Shown: positions 9,195 to 16,823 of the stretch, in pieces
Layout: each line of letters starts with the position of its first letter
How positions within the stretch are numbered: position 1 is the stretch's first letter
From: Litchfieldia sinesaloumensis
GTDB taxonomy: Bacteria; Bacillota; Bacilli; Bacillales; Bacillaceae_L
Assembly (NCBI RefSeq): GCF_900156865.1
Contig: NZ_LT732529.1
Coordinates: forward strand, 204,300 to 268,299
Length of the DNA: 64,000 nt
Direction of reading: 5' to 3'
Made by a program: the position numbers and the translations under genes
Notes under the pieces: generated by a model
The model's input: the letters and a program-made list of their open reading frames with translations, nothing else
What the model was told of the DNA's origin: nothing
The model's database searches: none

Positions 9195-9392
9195 TCACAT
9201 TACTTCTGGTTTATTGATTTGTTTGGATCGTCTTTCTCTCTCTTCGTTCATTCTTTCAATGTACACATTGCCTTCTTGCTCAATATAGGAGTCTTCAATT
9301 TGCTTTTCCTCTCTGGATGTCCGAATCACCATATATGCACTAAGAAGTACCCCAAATAATGCTACATATACAAACCAAGGTACTGATAACAT
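9195..9392 (-). CDS. yhaL: YhaL, small sporulation-associated membrane protein
   Basis: The 65-residue protein has one N-terminal transmembrane helix (VPWFVYVALFGVLLSAYMV) and a charged tail with EEKQIEDSYIEQEGNVYIER and NEERERRSKQ. This matches my recollection of Bacillus YhaL, which is encoded beside prsA and classed with sporulation proteins; its molecular role is unknown. The minus-strand ATG is preceded by AAGGAGTGGATTAG. It is convergent with prsA. Confidence 0.8.
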   Translation of the reverse strand: MLSVPWFVYVALFGVLLSAYMVIRTSREEKQIEDSYIEQEGNVYIERMNEERERRSKQINKPEVM

Positions 9393-9629
9393 CTAATCCA
9401 CTCCTTGTCCTACTTTTTACTTCTACTATATGTTGGGATTAGAGTAGATATCACTCATTTTCATAGATTTTGGATTGGAATGGGATATCTATTGTGGGTA
9501 ATTGGATTCTATCGATGTTATTTCGACTCTATCATTATCGACTTATCTTGTTTCTACCGATTTAACAACCTACTTTTTAATAAGTGAACAAAAAAAAAGT
9601 GCCCGACAATATGCCGGACACCCCTAAGA
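9393..9629. other. Gap between yhaL and trpP
   Basis: This AT-rich gap should carry the yhaL promoter (minus strand). Apart from the trpP terminator at its right end, no gene was found. A plus-strand open frame at 9405-9587 has no ribosome site and no coding character. Confidence 0.4.
9590..9622 (-). terminator. Terminator after trpP
   Basis: On the minus strand GTGTCCGGCA pairs with TGTCGGGCAC (two G-U pairs) around a 3-base loop and is followed by nine Ts, a short distance past the trpP stop. Confidence 0.85.
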
Positions 9630-10148
9630 TTATGCACTGACTGTGAAGTTTGTACGTCTAATAATTTGTTGAGCAATTGGTTGGATAATAGCCATTGCAA
9701 TTGTACCCATTACAGTTGTTGGCAGGACAACACTTAAGAACAATCCGATGAATGTTCCTGGAAGACCAGCAACGATTAGTGCAATACTTAAGAATACAAT
9801 TCCAGAAGCTAAAATTCCTATAGCAGTAACTGCACATATCATTACTATTGACTTGGTATACTTTCTTGCAGCAATGAAAATACCATAAAATACGAATGCT
9901 GAGATTACTTTATCGAATGGACTCGCAATTTGACCACCTGGGAAACTAGTTGTCAATGCAGAAATCACACCAGCGACAAGTGCAACAAGCAATACATATT
10001 TCTTTTCAGGAAAAAGGATAATTCCTAAAAACATCATGACTAACAATAAGTCAGGTTTCATTCCGAGATAAATCGGGGGCATTACGGCGTGCAGAACAGC
10101 ACCCATTCCAATTAATAATGATAATAGTACTAAAATCTTTGTATTCAT
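9630..10148 (-). CDS. trpP: Tryptophan transporter TrpP (YhaG)
   Basis: A 172-residue integral membrane protein with about five hydrophobic segments. Family signatures include GAVLHAVMPP, GMKPDLLLVMMFLGIILFP and ISALTTSFPGGQIASPFDK, which match Bacillus TrpP/YhaG. It is the tryptophan uptake protein and is built like ECF S-components and their relatives. In B. subtilis its translation is blocked by tryptophan-activated TRAP. The leader here carries the expected triplet array up to the start codon (separate entry). It lies 122 bp downstream of serC on the same strand with no terminator between them, so read-through from serC is possible. Confidence 0.93.
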   Translation of the reverse strand: MNTKILVLLSLLIGMGAVLHAVMPPIYLGMKPDLLLVMMFLGIILFPEKKYVLLVALVAGVISALTTSFPGGQIASPFDKVISAFVFYGIFIAARKYTKSIVMICAVTAIGILASGIVFLSIALIVAGLPGTFIGLFLSVVLPTTVMGTIAMAIIQPIAQQIIRRTNFTVSA

Positions 10149-10178
10149 TTCTCATCTCTCCTCAGCTTTTCTAAGCTA
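10149..10178 (-). promoter_or_regulatory. Probable TRAP-binding site in the trpP leader
   Basis: Read toward the trpP ATG, the RNA carries UAG, UAG, AAG, GAG, GAG, GAG, each separated by exactly two bases (plus-strand positions 10176-78, 10171-73, 10166-68, 10161-63, 10156-58, 10151-53), and then, again after two bases, the AUG at 10146-48. This five-base periodicity of (G/U/A)AG triplets is how TRAP 11-mers bind RNA. The last triplets form the Shine-Dalgarno sequence, so bound TRAP would block ribosome binding. Two further AAG/UAG triplets occur within the first 20 bases of the coding sequence. Functional TRAP control of trpP is known in B. subtilis; here it is inferred. Confidence 0.8.
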
Positions 10179-10270
10179 TATATTTTTGGGATTCTCCAAT
10201 AGTGCACTAATTGCCTATTGCGAAAATCTTATCTATAAGTATATCAGACTAGTACGTTAAATTAAAGTTT

Positions 10271-11353
10271 TTAATTTTCTGATTTAAAGGTTTTCATAAA
10301 TGAAGTAAGTGCTTCAACTGACTCATAAGGAACGGCATTGTAGATGGATGCACGGCAGCCTCCAATAGAGCGATGTCCATTTAACCCGACAAATCCCTTT
10401 TCTTTAGCCTGCGCTAAAAACTTTTTGGTAAGTTCTTCACTTGGAAGAGTATAGGATATGTTCATAATAGAACGGCTCCCTTTTTTTGCATGTGCTTTAT
10501 AAAAACCATTAGATTCATCGATTGTATTGTATAGAAGTGCCGCTTTCTCAGTATTCTTTGCCTCGATAGCCGGTACGCCACCTTGTTCTTTTACCCACTC
10601 AAGAACGAGTGAAAGCATGTAAATTGAAAAAGTAGGTGGTGTGTTATATAAAGAATTTGACTGAATATGTGTAGTATAATCTAACATAGTTGGTAGATTG
10701 CTATTCCCTTCCTTCAAAAGAGAATCTTTAATGATAGCAACTGTAACTCCAGAAGGACCTAGATTTTTCTGAGCCCCCGCATAAATCATGCCGAATTGTT
10801 CTACATTTATCTCCCTACTTAAAATGTCACTCGACATATCGGCAATTAATGGGACATTTGTGTAGCTCGGGTATTTTTCCCATTGAGTACCATATATTGT
10901 ATTGTTTGATGTAATATGAACATATGCTGAGTTGGTAGAATGCTCGTTATCCCTAATTTCTGGAATGAAATTGTATTTTTCTTCTTTACTGGTGGCAATT
11001 ACATTGGTATCTCCTAGCCTTTTTGCTTCATCGAGTGCCTTTTGAGACCAAGAGCCCGTTAATATGTAGTCACCTGTTTTATCTGGTGTTAAGAAATTCA
11101 TTGGAATCATTGAAAATTGAAGACTCGCACCACCTTGTAAAAATAAAACATGGTAGTCATCGGGAATACGCATTAGGGTGCGTAAATCAGAAATGGCTTG
11201 TTGATGAACTTGGTCGTATTCTTTGCTGCGATGACTCAATTCCATTACTGACATGCCAGATCCTTTAAAATTGAGTAATTCAGCTTGTGCACGGTTCAGC
11301 ACTTCCTGCGGGAGAGCAGAAGGACCGGCATTAAAATTATAAGCTCGTTGCAT
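10271..11353 (-). CDS. serC: Phosphoserine aminotransferase
   Basis: This 360-residue class V (fold type I) PLP aminotransferase has the start RAYNFNAGPSALPQEVL, the substrate-loop GSGMSVMELSHRSKEY and the PLP lysine in YAGAQKNLGPSG (about residue 195). NGHRSIGGCRASIYNA near the C-terminus holds the phosphate/carboxylate-binding arginines. It makes 3-phosphoserine from 3-phosphohydroxypyruvate and glutamate for serine synthesis and takes part in pyridoxine biosynthesis in some species. Length and position before trpP agree with B. subtilis. The minus-strand ATG follows AGGAGGAGTC. Confidence 0.97.
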   Translation of the reverse strand: MQRAYNFNAGPSALPQEVLNRAQAELLNFKGSGMSVMELSHRSKEYDQVHQQAISDLRTLMRIPDDYHVLFLQGGASLQFSMIPMNFLTPDKTGDYILTGSWSQKALDEAKRLGDTNVIATSKEEKYNFIPEIRDNEHSTNSAYVHITSNNTIYGTQWEKYPSYTNVPLIADMSSDILSREINVEQFGMIYAGAQKNLGPSGVTVAIIKDSLLKEGNSNLPTMLDYTTHIQSNSLYNTPPTFSIYMLSLVLEWVKEQGGVPAIEAKNTEKAALLYNTIDESNGFYKAHAKKGSRSIMNISYTLPSEELTKKFLAQAKEKGFVGLNGHRSIGGCRASIYNAVPYESVEALTSFMKTFKSEN

Positions 11354-11374
11354 GGTTGACTCCTCCTATATTTT

Positions 11375-11475
11375 TGTGACATGCTTCAGGCGCTACCGGC
11401 TCGAAGTTAAGCCAATTATGGTCGCGCTTGACGCATTTTCATATTGCTTTAGTTGAATAAAGTTATCTTATCATG
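11375..11475. repeat. Degenerate intergenic repeat between hit and serC
   Basis: Non-coding. The segment contains GTTGAATAAAGTTAT (11452-11466), also present at 16670-16684, and a GCGCTTGACGCATTT stretch that recalls the ACGTCAAGGCGTATTT part of that other region. It appears to be an eroded copy of a Bacillus-type intergenic repeat; it also precedes serC and may carry its promoter. Confidence 0.4.
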
Positions 11476-11530
11476 TTTTCGAAAAAATTAAGAGTGAAAT
11501 TTTTCGAAAAAAACGAAAAAGAACGAAATA

Positions 11531-11555
11531 AAAAAAGCAAGACATGAAGTCCTGC
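11531..11555 (-). terminator. Terminator after hit
   Basis: On the minus strand GCAGGAC pairs with GTCTTGC (one G-U) around TTCAT, and a run of six or more Ts follows. Confidence 0.85.
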
Positions 11556-11564
11556 CTTACAAAA

Positions 11565-11990
11565 TTAGCTTTGAATTGCTTTAGAAATACTTGAAGCGAT
11601 ATTTTGTAAATCTTCGCCTGAGTATTGGTTTTCATGTGACTTCCATACAATACCAAACCCATCACCTTTACCGTAGCGTGGTATGAGGTGTAAGTGGAAG
11701 TGAAAGACAGATTGTCCTGCCTGTTCACCGTTATTTTGCAATAGATTCATCCCGATAGGGTTAAATTCCTGTTTAATTGCATTTGCTATGGATGGAACAG
11801 ATTCAAAGATATTCTTAGCAATTTCTGGTGATAGTTCAAATACGTTTTCTTTATGTACTTTTGGGATAACGAGAGTATGTCCTTTTGAAACTTGGCTGAT
11901 ATCTAGGAATGCATATACATGTTCATTTTCAAATACTTTTGCACTTGGAATTTCTCCATTTATGATCTTACAAAAAATACAATCACTCAT
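11565..11990 (-). CDS. hit: HIT-family nucleotide hydrolase
   Basis: The 141-residue protein has the histidine-triad motif HFHLHLIPRY near residue 99 and an N-terminal CIFCKIINGEIPSA stretch. The two cysteines there, together with the HIT motif region, can bind zinc in related Hit/HinT proteins. Members hydrolyse AMP-linked substrates such as adenosine phosphoramidates in the cytoplasm; the physiological substrate in Bacillus is unclear. It is divergent from ecsA, as in B. subtilis, but the space between them is unusually long and structured. Confidence 0.95.
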   Translation of the reverse strand: MSDCIFCKIINGEIPSAKVFENEHVYAFLDISQVSKGHTLVIPKVHKENVFELSPEIAKNIFESVPSIANAIKQEFNPIGMNLLQNNGEQAGQSVFHFHLHLIPRYGKGDGFGIVWKSHENQYSGEDLQNIASSISKAIQS

Positions 11991-12087
11991 TTAAGTCCAT
12001 TCCTTTCAACACTATTTATATATTATCTTAGCACATCTTTAAAAGATGTAAAAATTTTCATGCCAATATGTTTATCATAAAGAAGAA

Positions 12088-12120
12088 ACAGGATGCAATC
12101 GCAAAGGATGCATCCTGTTC
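12088..12120. terminator. Strong hairpin, possible minus-strand terminator
   Basis: AACAGGATGCA pairs perfectly with TGCATCCTGTT (11 bp) around an 11-base loop. On the minus strand the hairpin is followed by TTTCTTCTTT, a weak U-tract, so it could end a transcript running through the repeats at 12155-12450. On the plus strand no U-tract follows. Confidence 0.5.
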
Positions 12121-12154
12121 TTGAAGAAGGGCATTTTTGTTATAGGTTTACGGT

Positions 12155-12450
12155 ATCTTTGATAAACACCTCATTTTTTTAGGAATGAAAGTCTTTATCT
12201 AATGGAGTGAGTCAATTCCATAGTTCAAGCGGACCATCCCCTTGTCATTGTTTTATAAGTTATCACAACTTATAATTCGACTAGATAGTCTTTAACAAAC
12301 ACCTCATTTACAAAATAGTTTTATTTTGTTAGTGGTAATTTGTTACGAACCGGTATTTCTCTCACATTTCCCAATGTTACCATCCCCTTATAACAGTTTT
12401 AAAAGCTGTCGTCTAAAATAAGGATATTGTCTTTAACAAACACCTCATTC
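12155..12450. repeat. Three-copy repeat of unknown function (candidate small RNA units)
   Basis: A 20-base motif, TCTTTAACAAACACCTCATT, begins at 12289 and 12430; a variant (TCTTTGATAAACACCTCATT) begins at 12156. Units are therefore about 133 and 141 bp long. Copies 2 and 3 are also preceded by ACCATCCCCTT (12232-12242 and 12379-12389), then a hairpin (TTATAAGT/ACTTATAA at 12253-12275; ACAGTTTT/AAAAGCTGT near 12393-12409). If transcribed on +, CCAUCCCC and CACCUC would be single-stranded C-rich tracts complementary to Shine-Dalgarno sequences, as in C-rich regulatory RNAs. If transcribed on -, the units start AATGAGGTGTTTGTTAAAGA. Direction and function are unknown. Confidence 0.6.
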
Positions 12451-12605
12451 CAGGTAGATGATGAACATCCAAGGCTTTTTCTCGCCCTCTTCAAAAATTA
12501 GTATGGCCGTTTCAAATCAATTTATGCAAAGTTTTTAGCTATGTAAAAAAGGAAAATTTTGATATGATAAAAAGAAATAGTAGGGTGTTAAGAAGGGAGC
12601 TATAC

Positions 12606-13343
12606 ATGGCACTATTAGAGATAAAAAATCTAACCGGTGGTTACACACAGAATCCAGTTCTTAAGGATGTTTCCTTCCAAGTCAAACAAAATGAGATAGT
12701 CGGTTTAATTGGGTTAAACGGTGCAGGAAAAAGTACAACGATTAAGCATATAATTGGGCTGATGGATCCAAAGAAGGGGTCTATTCATATTAACGGAAAA
12801 ACAATACAAGAGGACATGGAGTCTTACCGTTCGATGTTTAGTTTTATTCCAGAAACCCCGATTTTGTATGATGAGTTAACTTTATACGAGCATTTAGAAT
12901 TAACTGCCATGGCATATGGTTTAGACAAAGAAGTATTTGAGGAAAGAGTACAACCATTACTTAAAGAGTTTAGAATGGAAAAGAAAGTGAAGTTCTTTCC
13001 TTCTAACTTTTCTAAGGGAATGAAGCAAAAGGTAATGATTATGTGTGCTTTTCTAGTTGAGCCATCCCTATACATTATTGACGAGCCGTTTGTTGGTTTA
13101 GATCCTTTAGGCATTCAATCACTTCTAGAGATGATGAACAACATGAAAAATCAAGGAGCTGGCATTTTAATGTCAACTCATATTTTGGCAACGGCGGAGA
13201 GATATTGTGATTCCTTTATTATTTTACATAATGGGAAGGTAAAGGCTTCCGGAACTTTAAACGATCTCCGTACACAATTTAATATGGAGAACGCAACCCT
13301 TGATGATATTTATATCAGCCTAACAAAGGAAGAAGAAGAATGA
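12606..13343 (+). CDS. ecsA: ABC transporter ATP-binding protein EcsA
   Basis: A 245-residue ABC ATPase: Walker A GLNGAGKST at 36-44, signature FSKGMKQKVMIM, Walker B LYIIDEPFVGLDP and the H-loop STHILATAE. The sequence LTGGYTQNPVLKDVSF at the start is typical of EcsA. Together with EcsB it forms an exporter-type ABC complex needed in Bacillus for secretion, competence, sporulation and RasP-dependent intramembrane proteolysis; the transported substrate is not settled. ATG 12606 is used because AAGGGAG lies 6-7 bases upstream. It overlaps ecsB by 4 bp (ATGA), indicating coupling. Confidence 0.95.
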   Translation: MALLEIKNLTGGYTQNPVLKDVSFQVKQNEIVGLIGLNGAGKSTTIKHIIGLMDPKKGSIHINGKTIQEDMESYRSMFSFIPETPILYDELTLYEHLELTAMAYGLDKEVFEERVQPLLKEFRMEKKVKFFPSNFSKGMKQKVMIMCAFLVEPSLYIIDEPFVGLDPLGIQSLLEMMNNMKNQGAGILMSTHILATAERYCDSFIILHNGKVKASGTLNDLRTQFNMENATLDDIYISLTKEEEE

Positions 13344-14569
13344 TTGATATCAAGGAATTATGGAGAAAGCGTCAAACCCAACATTTTAAAGAAATAAGCC
13401 GTTACTTACGGTATATGTTAAACGACCATTTATTGATTGCTCTTCTGTTTTTAGGAGGAGGGGGAGCGTATTACTATAATTATTGGTTACAGGATGTCCC
13501 GAAAGATTTTCCGTATGCCATCCTTATAGCACTAATATTAGGGGGGGTTTTAACTGGAAGTCGTGTGCAGACCTTGTTGAAAGAACCCGATCTAGTGTTT
13601 TTATTACCTATCGAAAAAAAACTAACACCTTATTTTCAAAAGGCATTCTGGTACAGTTTTTTTTCGCAGATTTATCTATTGTTAATCGTTTTTGCAATTG
13701 CAGCACCTTTATATCTCGCTGTTACAGATAAAAGCCATACATCGTTAGTATCAATTTTTGTGATTGTTCTGTTTAGCAAGGCATGGAATCTGCTGTTAAC
13801 TTGGTTTACTCAATATTATACAGAGAATTCTACATACTACAGTGATTTAGTCATTCGATTTATATTAAATCTCGTGCTTATGTACCTATTGTTTTCTGGT
13901 GCATCAATTCTTTTTATCGGATGTGTAGTCGTTATCAAGCTTGTACTACTCCTTTATTTTCAAAGGGCTGTAGAGAATAAGGGGATAAAGTGGAATACCT
14001 TAATTGAGTTAGAGTCAAAAAGGATGTTAACTTTTTATCGTCTGGCAAACTTATTCACAGATGTGCCAAAGTTAAAGGAACAAGTGAAAAAAAGACAATG
14101 GCTCAACTGGGTTACTGGTTTCATTGTGTATTCAAAGGAAAATACATTTCGGTACCTATACACACGAACCTTTTTACGTACGAGTGACTACCTAGGATTG
14201 TATGTAAGGTTAACCATAATTGGTGGGTTAATCATTTACTTCATCCCGTTTCACTACGGAAAAGCGTTTGTAATGATACTATTCTTATATCTGACTGGCT
14301 ACCAGCTTATCACGCTATGGAGGCACCATAGCTTAAAAATTTGGGTTCAATTGTATCCTGTTAATGAAGCATCCAAGCAAGCGTCGTATTTGAAATTCTT
14401 ATTCCAATTACTCGTTGTTCAATCAATTATTTTTACAGTTACAGTCTTATTAACTACAGAAATCGCAACAACACTCATTTTATTAGTGGCCGGACTTGTT
14501 TTTGTCTATCTGTTTGTATTTAGTTATACAAAAGGAAAAATTCGAAAGCTTGATCGTTTGTATGGATAA
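13340..14569 (+). CDS. ecsB: ABC transporter membrane protein EcsB
   Basis: A 409-residue membrane protein with about eight to ten hydrophobic segments, an amphipathic N-terminus (IKELWRKRQTQHFKEISRYLRYMLNDH) and a C-terminal cluster of helices. The pattern and length match EcsB, the permease partner of EcsA. It overlaps ecsA by 4 bp and is followed after 68 bp by ecsC. Confidence 0.93.
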   Translation: MIDIKELWRKRQTQHFKEISRYLRYMLNDHLLIALLFLGGGGAYYYNYWLQDVPKDFPYAILIALILGGVLTGSRVQTLLKEPDLVFLLPIEKKLTPYFQKAFWYSFFSQIYLLLIVFAIAAPLYLAVTDKSHTSLVSIFVIVLFSKAWNLLLTWFTQYYTENSTYYSDLVIRFILNLVLMYLLFSGASILFIGCVVVIKLVLLLYFQRAVENKGIKWNTLIELESKRMLTFYRLANLFTDVPKLKEQVKKRQWLNWVTGFIVYSKENTFRYLYTRTFLRTSDYLGLYVRLTIIGGLIIYFIPFHYGKAFVMILFLYLTGYQLITLWRHHSLKIWVQLYPVNEASKQASYLKFLFQLLVVQSIIFTVTVLLTTEIATTLILLVAGLVFVYLFVFSYTKGKIRKLDRLYG

Positions 14570-14637
14570 TCATTCATTTGAAACCTTTGCATCTATTTAT
14601 TCGTATACGTACTAAACATATAGAAGGGTAGAGGTGC

Positions 14638-15348
14638 ATGAACGATTCATATATGTTAATGGTGGAAGAAGAATTATTTCAATGGCGTAAAAGGTTAATA
14701 AAGAAATCGAATATGCTTCAGCGGGTATCAAAAAAGGCTCAAACAAAGGTAAATGCTATGATACCTGAGAAGGCTCACACGGTAATAACAGAAAGTATTA
14801 AAAAAATGATTCAGGCAACATTAGTAGGTTCAGAATTCACAACCAAGGGTAACTATCCAAATAAGTTGACATTACAAGCGAAAGAAAAGTTAATTGATGA
14901 CAAGTTAACAATCTATAGACGTACTGCAGCAGCAGAAGGAGCGGGAACGGGTGCAGGAGGATTTCTTCTAGCACTTGCTGATTTTCCATTGTTACTATCG
15001 ATAAAAATGAAGTTCTTGTTTGAGGTTGCGGCAATTCATGGATTTGATACAAAAAATTATGAAGAGCGACTCTTCATATTGTATGTTTTTCAATTGGCAT
15101 TTTCGAGTGATGAACATAAAAAGAGAACTTTTGAAATAATTGAGAACTGGGAAGAAGAGAAGCATAAGCTGGTTGAAGTGGATTGGCGTGTGTTTCAACA
15201 GGAGTACCGTGACTATATAGATTTCATTAAAATGCTTCAAATTCTACCAGGAGTTGGGGCGGTTGTAGGGGCTTACGCAAATTATAATTTACTTGATCAT
15301 TTAGGTGAGGTTGCTAAGAACTGTTATCGTATCCGAATCTTAAAATAA
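14638..15348 (+). CDS. ecsC: EcsC family protein
   Basis: The 236-residue protein contains the EcsC signature with a glycine-rich hydrophobic region (AAAEGAGTGAGGFLLALADFPLLLSIKMKF, written here as two parts: AAAEGAGTGAGG and FLLALADFPLLLSIKMKF) and LPGVGAVVGAYANYNLLDHLGE near the end. EcsC is encoded with ecsAB in Bacillus but is not needed for the known ecs phenotypes; its function is unknown. The SD (AGAGGTG) is very close to ATG 14638, so ATG 14653 remains an alternative. The length equals that of B. subtilis EcsC. Confidence 0.93.
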   Translation: MNDSYMLMVEEELFQWRKRLIKKSNMLQRVSKKAQTKVNAMIPEKAHTVITESIKKMIQATLVGSEFTTKGNYPNKLTLQAKEKLIDDKLTIYRRTAAAEGAGTGAGGFLLALADFPLLLSIKMKFLFEVAAIHGFDTKNYEERLFILYVFQLAFSSDEHKKRTFEIIENWEEEKHKLVEVDWRVFQQEYRDYIDFIKMLQILPGVGAVVGAYANYNLLDHLGEVAKNCYRIRILK

Positions 15349-15352
15349 ATCT

Positions 15353-15390
15353 AAAAAGCAAGAATGCCTAACCATGCATTCTTGCTTTTT
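15353..15390. terminator. Bidirectional terminator between ecsC and yhaA
   Basis: AAAAAGCAAGAATGC (15353-15367) pairs perfectly with GCATTCTTGCTTTTT (15376-15390). The A/T ends serve both the ecs operon and the convergent yhaA. Confidence 0.95.
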
Positions 15391-15394
15391 CCTT

Positions 15395-16594
15395 TTAAAC
15401 AGTTGCTTTCTCTTGTTTTTCAATTGATAAGTAGTTTAAGGTAGCCGCACCTAATGTTTTAGCAGCAATGAGCATTGCTTTTTCATCAATATCAAATTTG
15501 GGATGATGATGTGGATAGGCTTTTGTCTTATCAACTGGCATTGCACCTGTAAAGAAAAAGGTTCCTGGAACATGCTGTAAATAATAAGCAAAATCCTCTC
15601 CACCCATTTGCGGTGCAGTTTCTTGAACGTGATGGACACCAGGTACACTTTTAGCAACTTCTACAAGGAAATTTGTTTGTTCTTCATGATTCACAACCGC
15701 TGGATAGCCTCGGTGAAATGCATAGGTATAGGAGGAGTCAGCCGCCATGCATGTACCCTTTACGATTCGTTCAATTTCACCTTCTATTTGAGTTCGAACC
15801 TCTTCACTAAACGTTCTAACTGTACCTTGTAGACTGGCTGTGTCAGCAATTACATTAAACGGATTTTCTGCAACAAATGAGCCAACAGTCACTACAGCAG
15901 ATTCGATAGGGTCTACACGTCTACTCACAATTTGCTGTAAATTCGTAACAAGTTGTGACCCGATAACTATTGCATCCTTTGTTGTATGTGGATGTGCTCC
16001 ATGTCCACCTAAACCTTGAATCTTAATTTCAAATCGGTCTGCAGCAGCCATGACAGGGCCAACACGATAGTCAATCGTTCCTGTAGGAATGGTTGACCAT
16101 AAATGGGTACCAAAGATAACGTCAACACCTTCTAAACAACCATCTTCAATCATAGAAATTGCCCCACCGGGTGCGAACTCTTCGGCATGCTGGTGAATAA
16201 GGACAACAGTTCCTGTAAGCTGTTCCTTCATCTCATGTAAGGTCTTAGCTAAAACAAGTAAGGTTGCTGTATGTCCATCATGTCCACATGCGTGCATGAC
16301 ACCTGGGTTTGTTGACTTATAAGGAACATCTTTTTCATCCTGGATGGGCAGGGCATCAAAGTCGGCACGTAGTGCTACAGTTGGACCTGGTTTAGTCCCA
16401 GAGATTTTTGCAACGATTCCATTGCCACCGACGTTTCTACGCACCTCGACCCCTAAATTTTCATAGAAATTTGCGATATATTCGGCTGTTTTATACTCTT
16501 TAAATGAAACTTCAGGATGTTGGTGTAAATAACGACGCATCTCTACCATTTCAGCATACTTTTTATCTAAAGCATCATATAAGTTATGTAACAT
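15395..16594 (-). CDS. yhaA: M20-family amidohydrolase YhaA
   Basis: A 399-residue M20D metallopeptidase of the aminoacylase/carboxypeptidase type. Visible family features are RRYLHQHPEVSFKEYKTA, the metal-binding CGHDGHTAT segment, HQHAEEFAPGGA with its Glu pair, GGHGAHPHTTKDA in the dimerisation domain, and PQMGGEDFAYY near the C-terminus. Such enzymes remove acyl groups from amino acids or peptides in the cytoplasm; the substrate here is not determined. The start follows GGGAGA on the minus strand. Its place after ecsC matches B. subtilis yhaA. Confidence 0.92.
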   Translation of the reverse strand: MLHNLYDALDKKYAEMVEMRRYLHQHPEVSFKEYKTAEYIANFYENLGVEVRRNVGGNGIVAKISGTKPGPTVALRADFDALPIQDEKDVPYKSTNPGVMHACGHDGHTATLLVLAKTLHEMKEQLTGTVVLIHQHAEEFAPGGAISMIEDGCLEGVDVIFGTHLWSTIPTGTIDYRVGPVMAAADRFEIKIQGLGGHGAHPHTTKDAIVIGSQLVTNLQQIVSRRVDPIESAVVTVGSFVAENPFNVIADTASLQGTVRTFSEEVRTQIEGEIERIVKGTCMAADSSYTYAFHRGYPAVVNHEEQTNFLVEVAKSVPGVHHVQETAPQMGGEDFAYYLQHVPGTFFFTGAMPVDKTKAYPHHHPKFDIDEKAMLIAAKTLGAATLNYLSIEKQEKATV

Positions 16595-16645
16595 TTCTCG
16601 ATTCTCCCTTTGCTTTGGCGTACGAGTAAATTATATCATGATTAA

Positions 16646-16680
16646 CTTTATTCAACAGAAAAAACTTCTGTTGAATAAAG
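16646..16680. repeat. Perfect 15-bp inverted repeat upstream of yhaA
   Basis: CTTTATTCAACAGAA (16646-16660) and TTCTGTTGAATAAAG (16666-16680) form a perfect hairpin with a 5-base loop. It lies about 50 bp upstream of yhaA and is the left edge of a longer repeat-like region. Confidence 0.85.
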
Positions 16681-16790
16681 TTATAGCCTCCGGCGGATGC
16701 CACGATTTTTTAAAGGTAATTTTCGCGCAAGCTCGAAAAAATCGGGCGCAAATACGTCAAGGCGTATTTGATTTAGCATTTTATTGAAAT
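16681..16790. repeat. Bacillus-type intergenic repeat between yhaA and the DUF2157 gene
   Basis: Non-coding, with CCTCCGGCGGATGCC, TTTTCGCGCAAGCTCGAAAA and the inverted repeat AAATACG/CGTATTT (16751-16770). Similar degenerate stretches (CATCCGCCGGAGGC next to AACTTTATTCAAC) are familiar from Bacillus intergenic DNA; part of the motif recurs at 11375-11475. No function is known to me. Confidence 0.5.
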
Positions 16791-16797
16791 TTTGCAT

Positions 16798-16823
16798 AAA
16801 AAAGAGGAGGCAATATAGCCTCC
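16798..16823 (-). terminator. Terminator after the DUF2157 gene
   Basis: On the minus strand GGAGGC pairs with GCCTCC around a 6-base loop and is followed by TCTTTTTT, directly after the stop codon. Confidence 0.85.

Larger units (their letters stand above)
11991..12605. other. hit-ecsA intergenic region with structured repeats
   Basis: A 615-bp gene-free stretch between divergent genes. It contains the three-copy repeat at 12155-12450, a strong hairpin at 12088-12120, and near its right end a -10-like TATGAT (12563-12568) that could serve ecsA. The ecsA SD (AAGGGAG) lies at its right edge. No protein-coding frame with a ribosome site was found. Confidence 0.6.

Noticed and set aside
9405-9587. 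60-residue hydrophobic frame between yhaL and trpP
   Set aside because: No Shine-Dalgarno, AT-driven Phe/Ile/Tyr composition, and it lies over the likely yhaL promoter.
12155-12450. Tiny minus-strand frames starting ATGAGGTGTTTG (8-11 codons) in each repeat copy
   Set aside because: No ribosome site precedes the ATGs, the peptides differ in length and ending, and the shared part is better explained as conserved RNA or DNA sequence.
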